64,000 nt of DNA from positions 62,001-126,000 of the forward strand of contig JACXUV010000003.1 in assembly GCA_014763715.1 (NCBI GenBank). Reading direction: 5' to 3'. Shown here in pieces: positions 43,744-52,610 of the stretch. A program made the position numbers and the translations under genes. Positions within the stretch are counted from its first letter, which is position 1. Each line of letters begins with the position of its first letter. This stretch comes from Rhodobacterales bacterium. GTDB lineage: Bacteria > Pseudomonadota > Alphaproteobacteria > Caulobacterales > Hyphomonadaceae. The notes beneath the pieces were generated by a model. That model had not been told where the DNA came from and ran no database searches. It worked only from the letters and a program-made list of their open reading frames with translations.

Positions 43744-44985
43744 ATGCCGTCCTTCGGAGACCTCTTGCGAACGGCCCGCGGGGTCTGGAAGGCGCTGCCC
43801 ATTCCGATGCAGGTGCGCCGCGGCGTCGGCAAGTACAGCTGGAAAGCCATCGAACAGGTCAGCTTCACTCTCCGCCGCCGCAGTAAGGGCTGGGACGAGG
43901 GGAAACTGTACGTCGCCGGGTTTTTCTCCGAATCCCACGGCATCGCCGCCTCGGCCATCCGGTGCGCCAACGCGCTGGAACATCTCGGCTATCCGGTGGA
44001 ACGGATAGACCTTGGCCCACCATCGGCCATGGCCCTTCTGAACACGCAGAGCCCGCCCGACGACCTGACCGGCACCTATATCATCCATGTGAATGCGCCG
44101 GAGTTTTCGTTCGCGCTGGCGAAGCTCGGCCTGACGCACAGGTCGCGCGCGAGGGTCATCGGCTACTGGGCCTGGGAATTGCCGAAGGCGCCTGAAAGCT
44201 GGATTCGGCGCAGCCGCCTCTGCCATGAAATCTGGGTGCCGTCGCAATTCGTGGCGGATGCGATGGCCGCCGCGCGCTGCCCCGTCCACGTCGTGCCGCA
44301 TCCCCTGCCGGACATGAAGGCCGCCTCCGCCGCGCCATGCCCGTTGGATCTGCCGGCGGACGCTTTCGTCGCCCTATCCATGCTGGACATGCGCTCCTCC
44401 CTCATGCGGAAGAACCCGATCGGCGCCATCCGCGCCTTCCGGCAGGCCTTCCCGGACAAGGAAAGTGCGATGCTGGTCATCAAGACACAGCGTGGCGATC
44501 AGTATCCGGACTCTACTGTCCGGATGAGAGAAGCCGCCGCCGGAGACCCGCGCATCCTGATCACCAACGATACCTGGTCACGCGCCGAAGTCGACGCACT
44601 GATCCAGCGCGCCGACGTTTTCCTGTCCCTCCACCGCGCCGAGGGCTTCGGCCTCGTGATCGCGGAGACCATGCAGCGCGGGAAGCCCGTCATCGCGACG
44701 GCATGGTCCGGCAATATAGATTTCATGAGTACTGACTATTTCGGCGCCGTGCCCGTCAGCATGGTGCCCGTGGAGGATCAGGACCAGATCTATGCCGGGC
44801 AGGAATGGGCCGAACCGGATATCGCCATCGCCTCCAGAAAGCTGAAACAGCTGTTCAGCGATCCGGACCTTGCCCGCAAGGCGGGAGAGGACGGCTTAAC
44901 GCGCGTCACCTCCTGTCTTGGACTTTCAGCCTATGAGGCGCATGTCCGCCCCCGGCTGGCCACGGCTTATCCGATTAAGGTGTAG
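43744..44985 (+). CDS. Family 4-like glycosyltransferase
   Basis: A 413-residue GT-B fold enzyme. The donor-site signature RADVFLSLHRAEGFGLVIAETMQRGKPVIAT, with its E-x7-E Glu pair, lies around residues 296-320. The N-terminal half with GFFSESHGIAASAIRCANAL begins the acceptor domain. WAWELPKAPESWIRRSRLCHEIWVPSQFVADAM matches family 4 enzymes. It is 3 bases after the family 2 gene. Donor and acceptor are unknown. Its 3' end overlaps the end of a degraded DUF2793 gene. Confidence 0.87.
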   Translation: MPSFGDLLRTARGVWKALPIPMQVRRGVGKYSWKAIEQVSFTLRRRSKGWDEGKLYVAGFFSESHGIAASAIRCANALEHLGYPVERIDLGPPSAMALLNTQSPPDDLTGTYIIHVNAPEFSFALAKLGLTHRSRARVIGYWAWELPKAPESWIRRSRLCHEIWVPSQFVADAMAAARCPVHVVPHPLPDMKAASAAPCPLDLPADAFVALSMLDMRSSLMRKNPIGAIRAFRQAFPDKESAMLVIKTQRGDQYPDSTVRMREAAAGDPRILITNDTWSRAEVDALIQRADVFLSLHRAEGFGLVIAETMQRGKPVIATAWSGNIDFMSTDYFGAVPVSMVPVEDQDQIYAGQEWAEPDIAIASRKLKQLFSDPDLARKAGEDGLTRVTSCLGLSAYEAHVRPRLATAYPIKV

Positions 44986-45928
44986 GAGTATACGCGCGAA
45001 TCGCCCGTGCGGTTCTTGATGTGAATGCCGGTCGCATCGACAGCGATGTTGGAGCGGCTGGCCTCCCCGGTCAGTGCGCCGGGCGCGGCCACGTCCGCAT
45101 TCGCGATGACCGTGCCGATGGTCAACGAGATCAACCCTGGCGAGGGGCACGCATCGAAGGCCAAGAGACCGCTATGGTGCGCCTGCGAATAGGCCGGATC
45201 GACAATCGTCACCATCAGGAACCCTCCGCTGCCTGGCGGGACCACTGTCGCGACGCCGCCGCCTGCAATCTCGACAAGGCCGCTGCAGACGCCGGGAAAG
45301 CTCACCTGCTTCTCGCCAGGCGCCGCCGTGAGGCGCGCGATTGCCAGGCCGCCCCGTCCACACTGGTGCGCAGGGTGAAGGCGCTGTCGGCTCCGAGGCT
45401 CACCTCGCCGCGCCCGGAATAGTCCTGCTGGAAGATCAGACTCGCAACATCCGTAGACGCATTCCTGTTGATCACCATGCGATGGTCGTCGCCATCATGC
45501 GTGAAGAGTGACTGGTCGGACTGAACGCTCAGCCGGCGGGTATCGTTCGCCGCAACATTGCCCCCCAGCTTCGCGACCTCTTCAAGCTCCGCGAAGCTCG
45601 GTGCCCACGCGCCCGAGAGGAAGACGAAACGCTCGCCCTCGTCCGCCACCCATGCTTGCCAGCGCGTGCCCGACACCACGAAGACCCAGCCACCAGCGTA
45701 CCACGCCGTGACCTGCCCGTCCTAACCGCTCCACGCGGCAGTGGCCGAGGCCGGAACGATGTAGCGGTCGCCTTCCGTAGGGCTCAGCCCTGCCACATCC
45801 GTGGGACAGGAGATGACCGACAGCTGCACCAGCGCGTCGATCCGCTCCAGCGCCTCGTTGACAGTCACATGTTTCTGCGCCTGCGAGGGCTGAAGATAAG
45901 GCAGGCCGAGATGTGCGGAAAAGTCCAT
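44967..45928 (-). pseudogene. DUF2793 gene, interrupted by a stop codon and a frameshift
   Basis: Three pieces read as one DUF2793 protein. The first (45722-45928) begins MDFSAHLGLPYLQPSQAQKH, the family's N-terminus, and ends AAWSG at an in-frame TAG (45722-45724). Reading on in the same frame gives DGQVTAWYAGGWVFV, as expected for the family, to a TGA at 45302-45304. The last piece continues in another frame (LTAAPGEKQ, then SFPGVCSGLVEIAGG) to 44967, so a frameshift lies near 45330-45350. DUF2793 proteins often accompany phage-tail-like or surface genes. This copy looks dead unless the stop is suppressed. Confidence 0.75.
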
Positions 45929-45971
45929 TGGGGTCCCCTTGTAGCTGACCCCCGGACCCTAGAGCCGCAAT

Positions 45972-47498
45972 CTATCCCCGGGATTGACCGGCCGGCGCGC
46001 CACCCTCCAGCGCGTCCAGCAGGGCCCCGGCGCGGGCCGCCCAGCTCGCCGTTTGTGCACGGTGCATCAGTGCCTTGCGGAGGGCTGGATCAGCCGCATC
46101 GGCAAGGCGTTTCACCGCCGCCGCAAACCTGTCGGATTGGCCCTCGATGTCCACCCCTTCGACCTGCCCCCAGGACGCATCGAGAAAGGGCGTCGCCACC
46201 ACCGGCAGGCCGGCCGCCATGTATTCATAGAGCTTCACCGGATCGACCATCCGCGTCAGCGGCGTGACGCGGAACGGGATAAGCGCGACAGAGGCATCGC
46301 ACAGATGCCCCATGGCCATGGCATGCGGCACCTCCCCCTTCAGCACCACATTCGCGGGAAGCGGCCCCGGCGGAGACACATCCACCCGCCCCATGATCTC
46401 GAACGCGATGGCCGGCAGGGCCTCCGCCGCCTTGATTACCTGCGGCCAGTCGAACCAGGATTCGATGGCGCCAAGATAGACTGCCCGCGCCGCACGCGGA
46501 TGATCGGCATCCGCAGCAGACAGTGCCGCAGGGTCGAAGCCGTTTGGTACCAGCGCCTGCGCGGCCGCATGGCCGGCCCGCTCCAGCAGGCCCTTGTGCG
46601 GGCTGGTGACAAGGTCCGCCTGTCCGATCAGCGCCTGTTCCTCGTCCAGAATGTCCTGCCGGATATGATCGAAGCTGCCATGATCGTCGAGGATATCGTA
46701 GACGAGCCTGCCGGGCTTCAAGGCGGCAACAATCGGCTGCCAGCCAGGGAACATGCACAGCACATCCGCCTGCGCGGCGCCGTCGAGCAAGCCGTTCAAC
46801 TGCTCCGCCATCTGACGGGCGTCGTCTGCCGGCACCCGCTCTACCGCCATGTCGGCCGTGCTGGCCGACGGCAAGGCGACAGCGGCAATGCCATCCGCGA
46901 CATCGAACAGCGCGGCAGGGTTGCCCGCCGCATGGTCGAGGCTGCCCGGCCCGAGGTAGAGCACATGATCGTAGGCCGGCGCGAGCCCCTGCGCCAGCTG
47001 CTGCTGGCGCTGGCGGCGGAAATTCCAGTCGATGGACGACAGAACGACCAGCACGCGCTTGCCCGCGAACGGACGCTCACCGCCCCTAACGAAGCGAGCT
47101 TCCGGCGCGGGCGCGTCCTGCGGCGCCCCCGGCATGGACACACGCTGCTCCTGTCCGCCGAGCGACATGCGCCAGGGCCTTCCTTGCGCGGCGGCCGCGA
47201 CCGGGATCGGAATATGAAACCGGTAGAGCGGGCGCGTCTGCCATGCGGCACGCAGGGCACCGCCCGGCTTCAACCGCGCCTTTACCGGCGCCGCCCAGCC
47301 GTCCAGAACAGACAAGGTTTCGTCAGCAGGCAGCGCTTTCAGCGGCGCAACCCAGCCGACCACGCCGCTCGCATCGCAGCGGTCGATATGGACCCAGAAA
47401 GGCTTCCACAGGGAAAGGAGAAAACGGCGCGGCGCCCGGTGTACGGGCAGGCCGCCTGCTTCACTATCCCTTGAACGGCTCAATCCGCTCGCCTTCAT
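45972..47498 (-). CDS. Glycosyltransferase with N-terminal GWV-type module
   Basis: A 508-residue protein. The C-terminal two thirds form a GT-B enzyme: RVLVVLSSIDWNFRRQRQQQLAQGL near 150, then DDHGSFDHIRQDILDEEQAL, and TRMVDPVKLYEYMAAGLPVVATPF as the donor site. The first ~110 residues (HIDRCDASGVVGWVAPLK, VLDGWAAPVKARL, FHIPIP) form a separate, probably beta-rich module that resembles the N-terminus of the 671-residue glycosyltransferase at 52.6 kb. I used the ATG at 47498, which overlaps wecB by 35 bases. A TTG at 47483 is possible. Confidence 0.72.
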   Translation of the reverse strand: MKASGLSRSRDSEAGGLPVHRAPRRFLLSLWKPFWVHIDRCDASGVVGWVAPLKALPADETLSVLDGWAAPVKARLKPGGALRAAWQTRPLYRFHIPIPVAAAAQGRPWRMSLGGQEQRVSMPGAPQDAPAPEARFVRGGERPFAGKRVLVVLSSIDWNFRRQRQQQLAQGLAPAYDHVLYLGPGSLDHAAGNPAALFDVADGIAAVALPSASTADMAVERVPADDARQMAEQLNGLLDGAAQADVLCMFPGWQPIVAALKPGRLVYDILDDHGSFDHIRQDILDEEQALIGQADLVTSPHKGLLERAGHAAAQALVPNGFDPAALSAADADHPRAARAVYLGAIESWFDWPQVIKAAEALPAIAFEIMGRVDVSPPGPLPANVVLKGEVPHAMAMGHLCDASVALIPFRVTPLTRMVDPVKLYEYMAAGLPVVATPFLDASWGQVEGVDIEGQSDRFAAAVKRLADAADPALRKALMHRAQTASWAARAGALLDALEGGAPAGQSRG

Positions 47499-48597
47499 AA
47501 GTCTTGCCCGCAAAGTCGGCGAGGATCCGGACGATCCGGTCGCTGGCCAGGCCATCGCCATAGGGAGATGCCCCGCTGGCCATTGCGGCATATGTCTCCG
47601 GATTGTCCAGCACGTCGAGGACTGTATCGCGTACTTTCTCGCGCTTCAGGCCGACAAGGCGGGCAACGCCGGCGGAAACCGCTTCCGGGCGCTCGGTCTC
47701 TTCGCGCAGCACGAGGACAGGCTTGCGCAGGAACGGCGCCTCTTCCTGGACGCCGCCGGAATCTGTGACGATCAGGTCTGCCGCCTTCATGGCCGCGACA
47801 AATTCGAAATAGGGCAGCGGCTCGATCAGCTGGATGCGGTCATGCCCGCCCAGCAATTCCTGCGCGGCGCTCACGACGTTCGGGTTCGGGTGCACGGGGT
47901 ACACCAGGAACACGTCCGGCCGCGCATCTATCACTTCCCGCAGGCCGGCGAAATACTGGCGCATCGGCTCGCCGAAATTCTCGCGGCGGTGCGATGTCAT
48001 CAGGATCAGGCGCTTGCCCTCCGGCGCGGCATATTGCGAAGGCGCGACGCGGTCGATGTAATAGGCAAGATTGTCGATCACGGTGTTGCCGGTCACGAAG
48101 ATCTTCTCTTCCGGCACCAGCTCGCGGCGCAGCGCATCGGCGGAAGACGGCGTCGGCGCGAAGTGGAAGTCCGCCACCCTGCCCGTAATCACCCGGTTCA
48201 GTTCCTCGGGGAACGGGTTGCGGATGTCGCCGGTGCGCAGGCCCGCTTCGACGTGGCCGAAGGGAATGCCGAGATAGAACGAGCAGATGGACGACACCAT
48301 CACTGTCGTCGTGTCGCCCTGCGACAGCACGATGTCAGGCTTGATCTCGTTCAGCGTCTTTTCCAGCGCCAGGAAGGTGCGCCCGGTCAGCGCGCCAAGG
48401 GTCTGGCCCGGCATCATAAGGTCCAGGTCATGGTCGGCCTTGATGTCGAACTGGCGCAAGGCCGTGTCCACCAGGTCGCGGTGCTGGCCCGTCAGCAGCA
48501 GCGGCGCTTCGCACCAGCTTTGCGCATTGAGAGCCCTGAGCACCGGTGCCATTTTCACGGCCTCCGGCCGCGTGCCGATAATACTGAGAATTTTCAC
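47464..48597 (-). CDS. wecB: UDP-N-acetylglucosamine 2-epimerase (non-hydrolysing)
   Basis: A 377-residue enzyme that converts UDP-GlcNAc to UDP-ManNAc. KILSIIGTRPEAVKMAPVLRAL at the N-terminus, GQHRDLVDTAL, QGDTTTVM, HVEAGLRTGDIRNPFPEELNRVITGRVADFHFAPT and the late SGGVQEEAPFLRKPVLVLREETERPEA are diagnostic. The start is GTG at 48597 with GAGG 6 bases upstream. It supplies ManNAc or a derived uronate to the polysaccharide. It lies between two glycosyltransferases on the same strand. Confidence 0.93.
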   Translation of the reverse strand: MKILSIIGTRPEAVKMAPVLRALNAQSWCEAPLLLTGQHRDLVDTALRQFDIKADHDLDLMMPGQTLGALTGRTFLALEKTLNEIKPDIVLSQGDTTTVMVSSICSFYLGIPFGHVEAGLRTGDIRNPFPEELNRVITGRVADFHFAPTPSSADALRRELVPEEKIFVTGNTVIDNLAYYIDRVAPSQYAAPEGKRLILMTSHRRENFGEPMRQYFAGLREVIDARPDVFLVYPVHPNPNVVSAAQELLGGHDRIQLIEPLPYFEFVAAMKAADLIVTDSGGVQEEAPFLRKPVLVLREETERPEAVSAGVARLVGLKREKVRDTVLDVLDNPETYAAMASGASPYGDGLASDRIVRILADFAGKTYEGERIEPFKG

Positions 48598-48682
48598 GCT
48601 AACCTCGATAAATGCCGGAAGAAAAAGAATCGTCTCGCAAACCGTTGAATTAGACGCCCGCTCCCGACAGTACAACCACGCC

Positions 48683-50008
48683 TTAAGCTTCCCGCTGCAG
48701 TTGACGCAGTTTCTGCTCCGCACGCCAGGTACGGTCGTTAAGATTACTACGGGAAATCTCCAGAAAATCGATGTAGAAGTCCTGAAACGCCAGCTTTCCG
48801 GGAGCCGGCCAGGCAAGGCGCCTCATCCTGGTGAGGAAGCCTGGATGATTACTTATCGAAACATCCGCCGGGACCACATCTTCCTCCAGCAGAGCCAAAA
48901 GCCCTGCGACCGGAGAAGACACGAATGAAAGGTCCGGCACTCCCCAACTTTCAAGAATGCGGCGCTCATCTGCCCCGGCGATCACAACATCTCTCAAACG
49001 GTAGGTCTGGGCCTCACTATCCGTCATGCGCTCCAGCAGCGCAATAACATCACCTGTGCGCTCGCCAATGTCTCTGCCGCTGTAATTGCATGTCCGAAGG
49101 GCTTCAAAATCAGCTTTGGAAACCAGGAAAGGCGAAGCCTCCGGTCCCAAATGAATGCATAATTTATTTCCACTTGCAGCCTCCAGGAAGGCACGGCCAT
49201 TGGCGGCGACAATATCATAATCGCCGTGCAGTTCGGCAATGTCATGCCGCACGCCCAGCAGGTCCACACGATCCGGCGTCAGACCGTACATACGCGCAGC
49301 TCTCTCCAACTGTGTGCGAGCCGTCCCATCGCCCGCAATGTCCACGCCCCAGCCCTCATGAGCAGCCACGGCCTTCAGCAAAGGCATGATGACCTTGACC
49401 CTTGGCCTGTCGAGACGGCTGACAACAAGGATGCGCTTTCGGGGCGGCAGACTCGCCGGCTGCGGCTGAAACACTTCCGTATTGACGCCATTCATAACAA
49501 CAGACACCCGCTTCAGAGGCGACAGGGCCGCCGCTGCGGCGACCTCCCTCACTTCTTCGGAAACAACAACAACCTCTTCTGCCGCCGGCAAGATGAACTG
49601 CCTCAGCACAAGCATCCAAAGCGCTCCATAGCCCTGCTCCGCAAGGGAAAGAGGACCATGAAGAAATACGCGGCGCGGGATACCTTGCCTCTCGGCAGCG
49701 AGAACAGCCGGAAGTATGGAAGGAAACGGATGTGCCCAGACCTCTGTTACGCCGCGTTCTTGTATGGTATCGGAAAGTAGCAGGACCATTTCCCTGAGGC
49801 GGTCAGGGGTCAATGCCTTGTCAAAAGGCACCCCGAAGACTGCATGATCGTATGCAAGTCCCAGCTCGTCCGCAGCGGCCTTTTCCGAGGCCGTAGCAAG
49901 GATAATTTTATAGCCGCGAGATCGAAGATAGCGGAGTTCACCAGCAATTCGTGTCTCCAACCCACCGTGGTTGAGATTCGCAACACTGATGAGAATTGTT
50001 CTGTCCAT
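48683..50008 (-). CDS. Glycosyltransferase, family 4-like
   Basis: A 441-residue GT-B protein. ILISVANLNHGGLETRIAGELRYL opens the N-terminal domain. ILVVSRLDRPRVKVIMPLLKAVAAH leads the donor domain, where IVAANGRAFLEAASGNKLCIHLG replaces the usual EGFPN-type motif, with a Glu retained. Substrates are unknown. It is 85 bases upstream of wecB on the same strand and divergent from the exporter permease. A C-terminal extension (about 365-441) is unassigned. Confidence 0.8.
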   Translation of the reverse strand: MDRTILISVANLNHGGLETRIAGELRYLRSRGYKIILATASEKAAADELGLAYDHAVFGVPFDKALTPDRLREMVLLLSDTIQERGVTEVWAHPFPSILPAVLAAERQGIPRRVFLHGPLSLAEQGYGALWMLVLRQFILPAAEEVVVVSEEVREVAAAAALSPLKRVSVVMNGVNTEVFQPQPASLPPRKRILVVSRLDRPRVKVIMPLLKAVAAHEGWGVDIAGDGTARTQLERAARMYGLTPDRVDLLGVRHDIAELHGDYDIVAANGRAFLEAASGNKLCIHLGPEASPFLVSKADFEALRTCNYSGRDIGERTGDVIALLERMTDSEAQTYRLRDVVIAGADERRILESWGVPDLSFVSSPVAGLLALLEEDVVPADVSISNHPGFLTRMRRLAWPAPGKLAFQDFYIDFLEISRSNLNDRTWRAEQKLRQLQREA

Positions 50009-50084
50009 CAGGGATTTTCTCTCCTATTGAGGTATATTTTCGCGGATATTTGGAACCCATACGGGCGTAAACAAAATCTAATCT

Positions 50085-50894
50085 ATGATGCAGAGTATAG
50101 TCTCCCCCAAAACGTCAGCCTCGATATTCTCGGAGCTGGCCAATGTGATCAAAACCTGGCCCATCTGGTTCCTGATGGGCAATCAGGACATCAAGCTGCG
50201 TTACAAGCGGTCGATCATCGGCCCCTTCTGGATCAGCCTGACGCTGGCGGCCTGGATCGCCGGCATCTCGATCCTTTATTCGCAGATCCTGAAACAACCC
50301 TTCCTCGACTATCTCGTCTTCCTGTCCTGTGGCTTGCTGGCCTGGAACCTGATTTCCGCCGTGATCGGCGAAGGCAGCGTTTCGGTCATCGACAATGCCG
50401 GCCACCTGCGCAGCGCCCCGATCCCCATAAGCATCTTTGCCGCGCGCGTGATCTACCGGAACATCGTCGTGTTCCTGCACAACATTCTGGTTGTGGTATG
50501 CGTACTCATCTACGCGAAGGTCAAATTGACGCTGGCGTTGTTGTTCCTGCCGGTGGGGCTGGCGATGACCTGCATGATCCTGTTCTTCGTCATCTCCGTT
50601 ACCGGCCCGTTGTGTGCACGGTTCAGGGATCTGCAGCAGATCATTTCCAACATGATGCAGGTGTCCTTCTTCCTGACACCGATCATCTGGCAACCGGGGC
50701 AGATGGGCGGCCGCACGCTGATCACGGGCGCGAACCCCTTCTATCACCTGATTGAACTCATACGTGCCCCGCTCATGGGCCATCTTCCCGCGAAACAGAC
50801 GCTTGTCGCCGCGAGCCTCATGTTGCTTGGCAGTTTGGTTGTCGCCCTGATTGTCTGGCAATATAGTCGCAAACGTATAATTTTCTGGCTTTAG
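50085..50894 (+). CDS. Polysaccharide ABC exporter permease (Wzm/KpsM type)
   Basis: A 269-residue membrane protein with about six helices. The N-terminal IKLRYKRSIIGPFWISLTLAAWIAGISILYSQI is the ABC2 polysaccharide-permease motif. The last helix ends in IVWQYSRKRIIFWL. It exports a complete lipid-linked polysaccharide together with the ATPase that follows 7 bases later. This implies the polymer is assembled in the cytoplasm by the glycosyltransferases around it, not by a Wzx/Wzy system. Confidence 0.92.
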   Translation: MMQSIVSPKTSASIFSELANVIKTWPIWFLMGNQDIKLRYKRSIIGPFWISLTLAAWIAGISILYSQILKQPFLDYLVFLSCGLLAWNLISAVIGEGSVSVIDNAGHLRSAPIPISIFAARVIYRNIVVFLHNILVVVCVLIYAKVKLTLALLFLPVGLAMTCMILFFVISVTGPLCARFRDLQQIISNMMQVSFFLTPIIWQPGQMGGRTLITGANPFYHLIELIRAPLMGHLPAKQTLVAASLMLLGSLVVALIVWQYSRKRIIFWL

Positions 50895-50901
50895 GTAACC
50901 T

Positions 50902-52095
50902 ATGCCGTTCATAAACGTTCAGAATGCGAGCTTTTCGTATCCCATCTACAACGCGAAAAGCCGCTCGCTCAAGAATGCGGTGTTCGCGGGCCGTGCCGGT
51001 GGCCGGCGCGAGACCGGGCCAGGCTCCACCGAACTGGTCCATGCCCTAAACAACATTTCGCTGAACCTGAAATCGGGTGACCGCCTGGGCCTCATCGGTC
51101 ACAACGGAGCCGGTAAATCCACCCTGCTTCGGCTGATGGCTGGCATCGCGCACCCAACAACGGGAACGGTTGAGTTCGAGGGCCGGGTCGTTCCCCTGAT
51201 CAGCCGCGGCCTCGGCATCAATCCGGAGCTCACCGGACGCCAGAACATCGAGCTACCGCTGCGCCTGTTCGGCGCCTCCACGGCTGAAGTCCAGGAAGCG
51301 CACAAGACCGTTCCGGAATTCACCGAGCTGGGTGAGTTCCTCGACCTGCCGGTCCGCACCTATTCCGACGGCATGCGCGCGCGCCTGTCCTTCGCCATCT
51401 GTACGGCACTGCGGGGCGACATCCTTATCCTGGACGAATGGCTGGGCGCCGGCGACGCAGGCTTTGTCCGTAAGGCCAGCAACCGGCTGAAGACCATGGT
51501 GGAGCAATCCGGCATCGTTATCCTCGCCAGCCACACGACGTCCATCCTCCAGCAGAACTGCAACAAGCTCGCCTGGATGCGCAAAGGGGAAATCATCGCT
51601 GTGGGCGACCCCAAGGATGTCTCGGAGGCATATGCAGCCGAGATGCGCCGCTATGGTCAGGCTGGCGCGAGCGGGAAACCCAACGAAGGGGAAGAGGCCG
51701 CCAAGATCCGCCAGGCTTACATTGACGACCAGGTGCGCCTCATGGACGAGGCCTGGTTCGCCAAGGACTATGCCTCGGCACGCAAGATCGCCGAAATGCT
51801 CTACGCCAAGGAAAATGCGGCACGGGCATCCTACCGGCTGGGCACCATCTACTATTATGGGCGCGGCGCGGAGAAAAACCTGGCGCAGGCGCTGCCCTAC
51901 TTCCGGCACACTTCCCTGACCGATGACCCGTGGAGCATCTACCATCAGGGACTGATCCTAGCGGACAGAAATTATCCGGGTCGTGACGAAGATGTCGCCC
52001 GCAACCTGCTTGAGATTGCGATGATGCGGGGTATCCGCGATGCGGCCCAGCCACTGAAAGCGATGGAAGACCGCAAACTGGCGGTGGCATCCTGA
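50902..52095 (+). CDS. Polysaccharide ABC exporter ATPase (Wzt/KpsT type) with Sel1-like tail
   Basis: A 397-residue protein. The first ~250 residues form the ATPase: Walker A GHNGAGKST (66-74), signature YSDGMRARLSFAI and Walker B DILILDEWLGAGD. Wzt proteins often end in a carbohydrate-binding domain. Here residues about 285-385 instead hold helical repeats such as ARASYRLGTIYYYGRGAEKNLAQALPYFRHTS, resembling Sel1/TPR units. The tail could recruit a partner or a terminating enzyme. The gene follows its permease by 7 bases. Confidence 0.88.
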   Translation: MPFINVQNASFSYPIYNAKSRSLKNAVFAGRAGGRRETGPGSTELVHALNNISLNLKSGDRLGLIGHNGAGKSTLLRLMAGIAHPTTGTVEFEGRVVPLISRGLGINPELTGRQNIELPLRLFGASTAEVQEAHKTVPEFTELGEFLDLPVRTYSDGMRARLSFAICTALRGDILILDEWLGAGDAGFVRKASNRLKTMVEQSGIVILASHTTSILQQNCNKLAWMRKGEIIAVGDPKDVSEAYAAEMRRYGQAGASGKPNEGEEAAKIRQAYIDDQVRLMDEAWFAKDYASARKIAEMLYAKENAARASYRLGTIYYYGRGAEKNLAQALPYFRHTSLTDDPWSIYHQGLILADRNYPGRDEDVARNLLEIAMMRGIRDAAQPLKAMEDRKLAVAS

Positions 52096-52129
52096 CGGCG
52101 GCAGCATTGCTGCCGCCGCGCGCTGAGCC

Positions 52130-52591
52130 TTATCCGGCCGTGCTTGTGTGATAAGCTTCGATCCCGTCGCGGATCGACAGGGCCAGCTTCTGCTCCACCC
52201 CCGCCAGCATGCGCTGGAGGAGGCCCGGCAAACCCTCAAGGCTCGGACGAATGGACACCAGGGTTTCGCTGCCCTGATCGACCGCCGTGCCTTTCAGCGA
52301 AACCGGCGCAATCTTCGCAAGTTTCCCGTCGCCGGAAAACTGCAGCCCATCGGTGCTCCGTTCGCTGTTCACAATCAGGTTGAAGGCAAAAATCCCCATC
52401 GAGGCATGCAGCTTTCCCTCGAGATGCGAAGACCTGCCGACGCCCTTCTCCGGCGTGACAGGCTCGAAGACGTCAAAGATTGCCTTGGGGAAAATGGCCT
52501 GCCAAACGTCCTGGGAATGCAGGTATTCTTCCAGCTTGTCTGTCGGAACGACCGTCGTCACAACGCGCGTATTGGGCCCCTGATTCGTCAT
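52130..52591 (-). CDS. Hypothetical protein, possible SRPBCC/START-like fold
   Basis: A 153-residue soluble protein. VVTTVVPTDKLEEYLHSQDVWQAIFPKAIFDVFEPVTPEKG opens it, a beta-rich middle (GIFAFNLIVNSERSTDGLQFSGDG) follows, and a long C-terminal helix ends it (LPGLLQRMLAGVEQKLALSIRDGIEAY). The order suggests an SRPBCC-type lipid- or ligand-binding fold, but I do not recognise a family. The ATG at 52591 has GAGG upstream. It lies just downstream of the 671-residue glycosyltransferase, with 19 bases between its start and that gene's stop, so they are probably cotranscribed. Confidence 0.55.
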   Translation of the reverse strand: MTNQGPNTRVVTTVVPTDKLEEYLHSQDVWQAIFPKAIFDVFEPVTPEKGVGRSSHLEGKLHASMGIFAFNLIVNSERSTDGLQFSGDGKLAKIAPVSLKGTAVDQGSETLVSIRPSLEGLPGLLQRMLAGVEQKLALSIRDGIEAYHTSTAG

Positions 52592-52610
52592 CTCTGCAAC
52601 CTCGCTAGAA

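Noticed and set aside
45984..47474. 496-codon plus-strand frame opposite a glycosyltransferase
   Set aside because: Arg/Gln/His-rich shadow frame.
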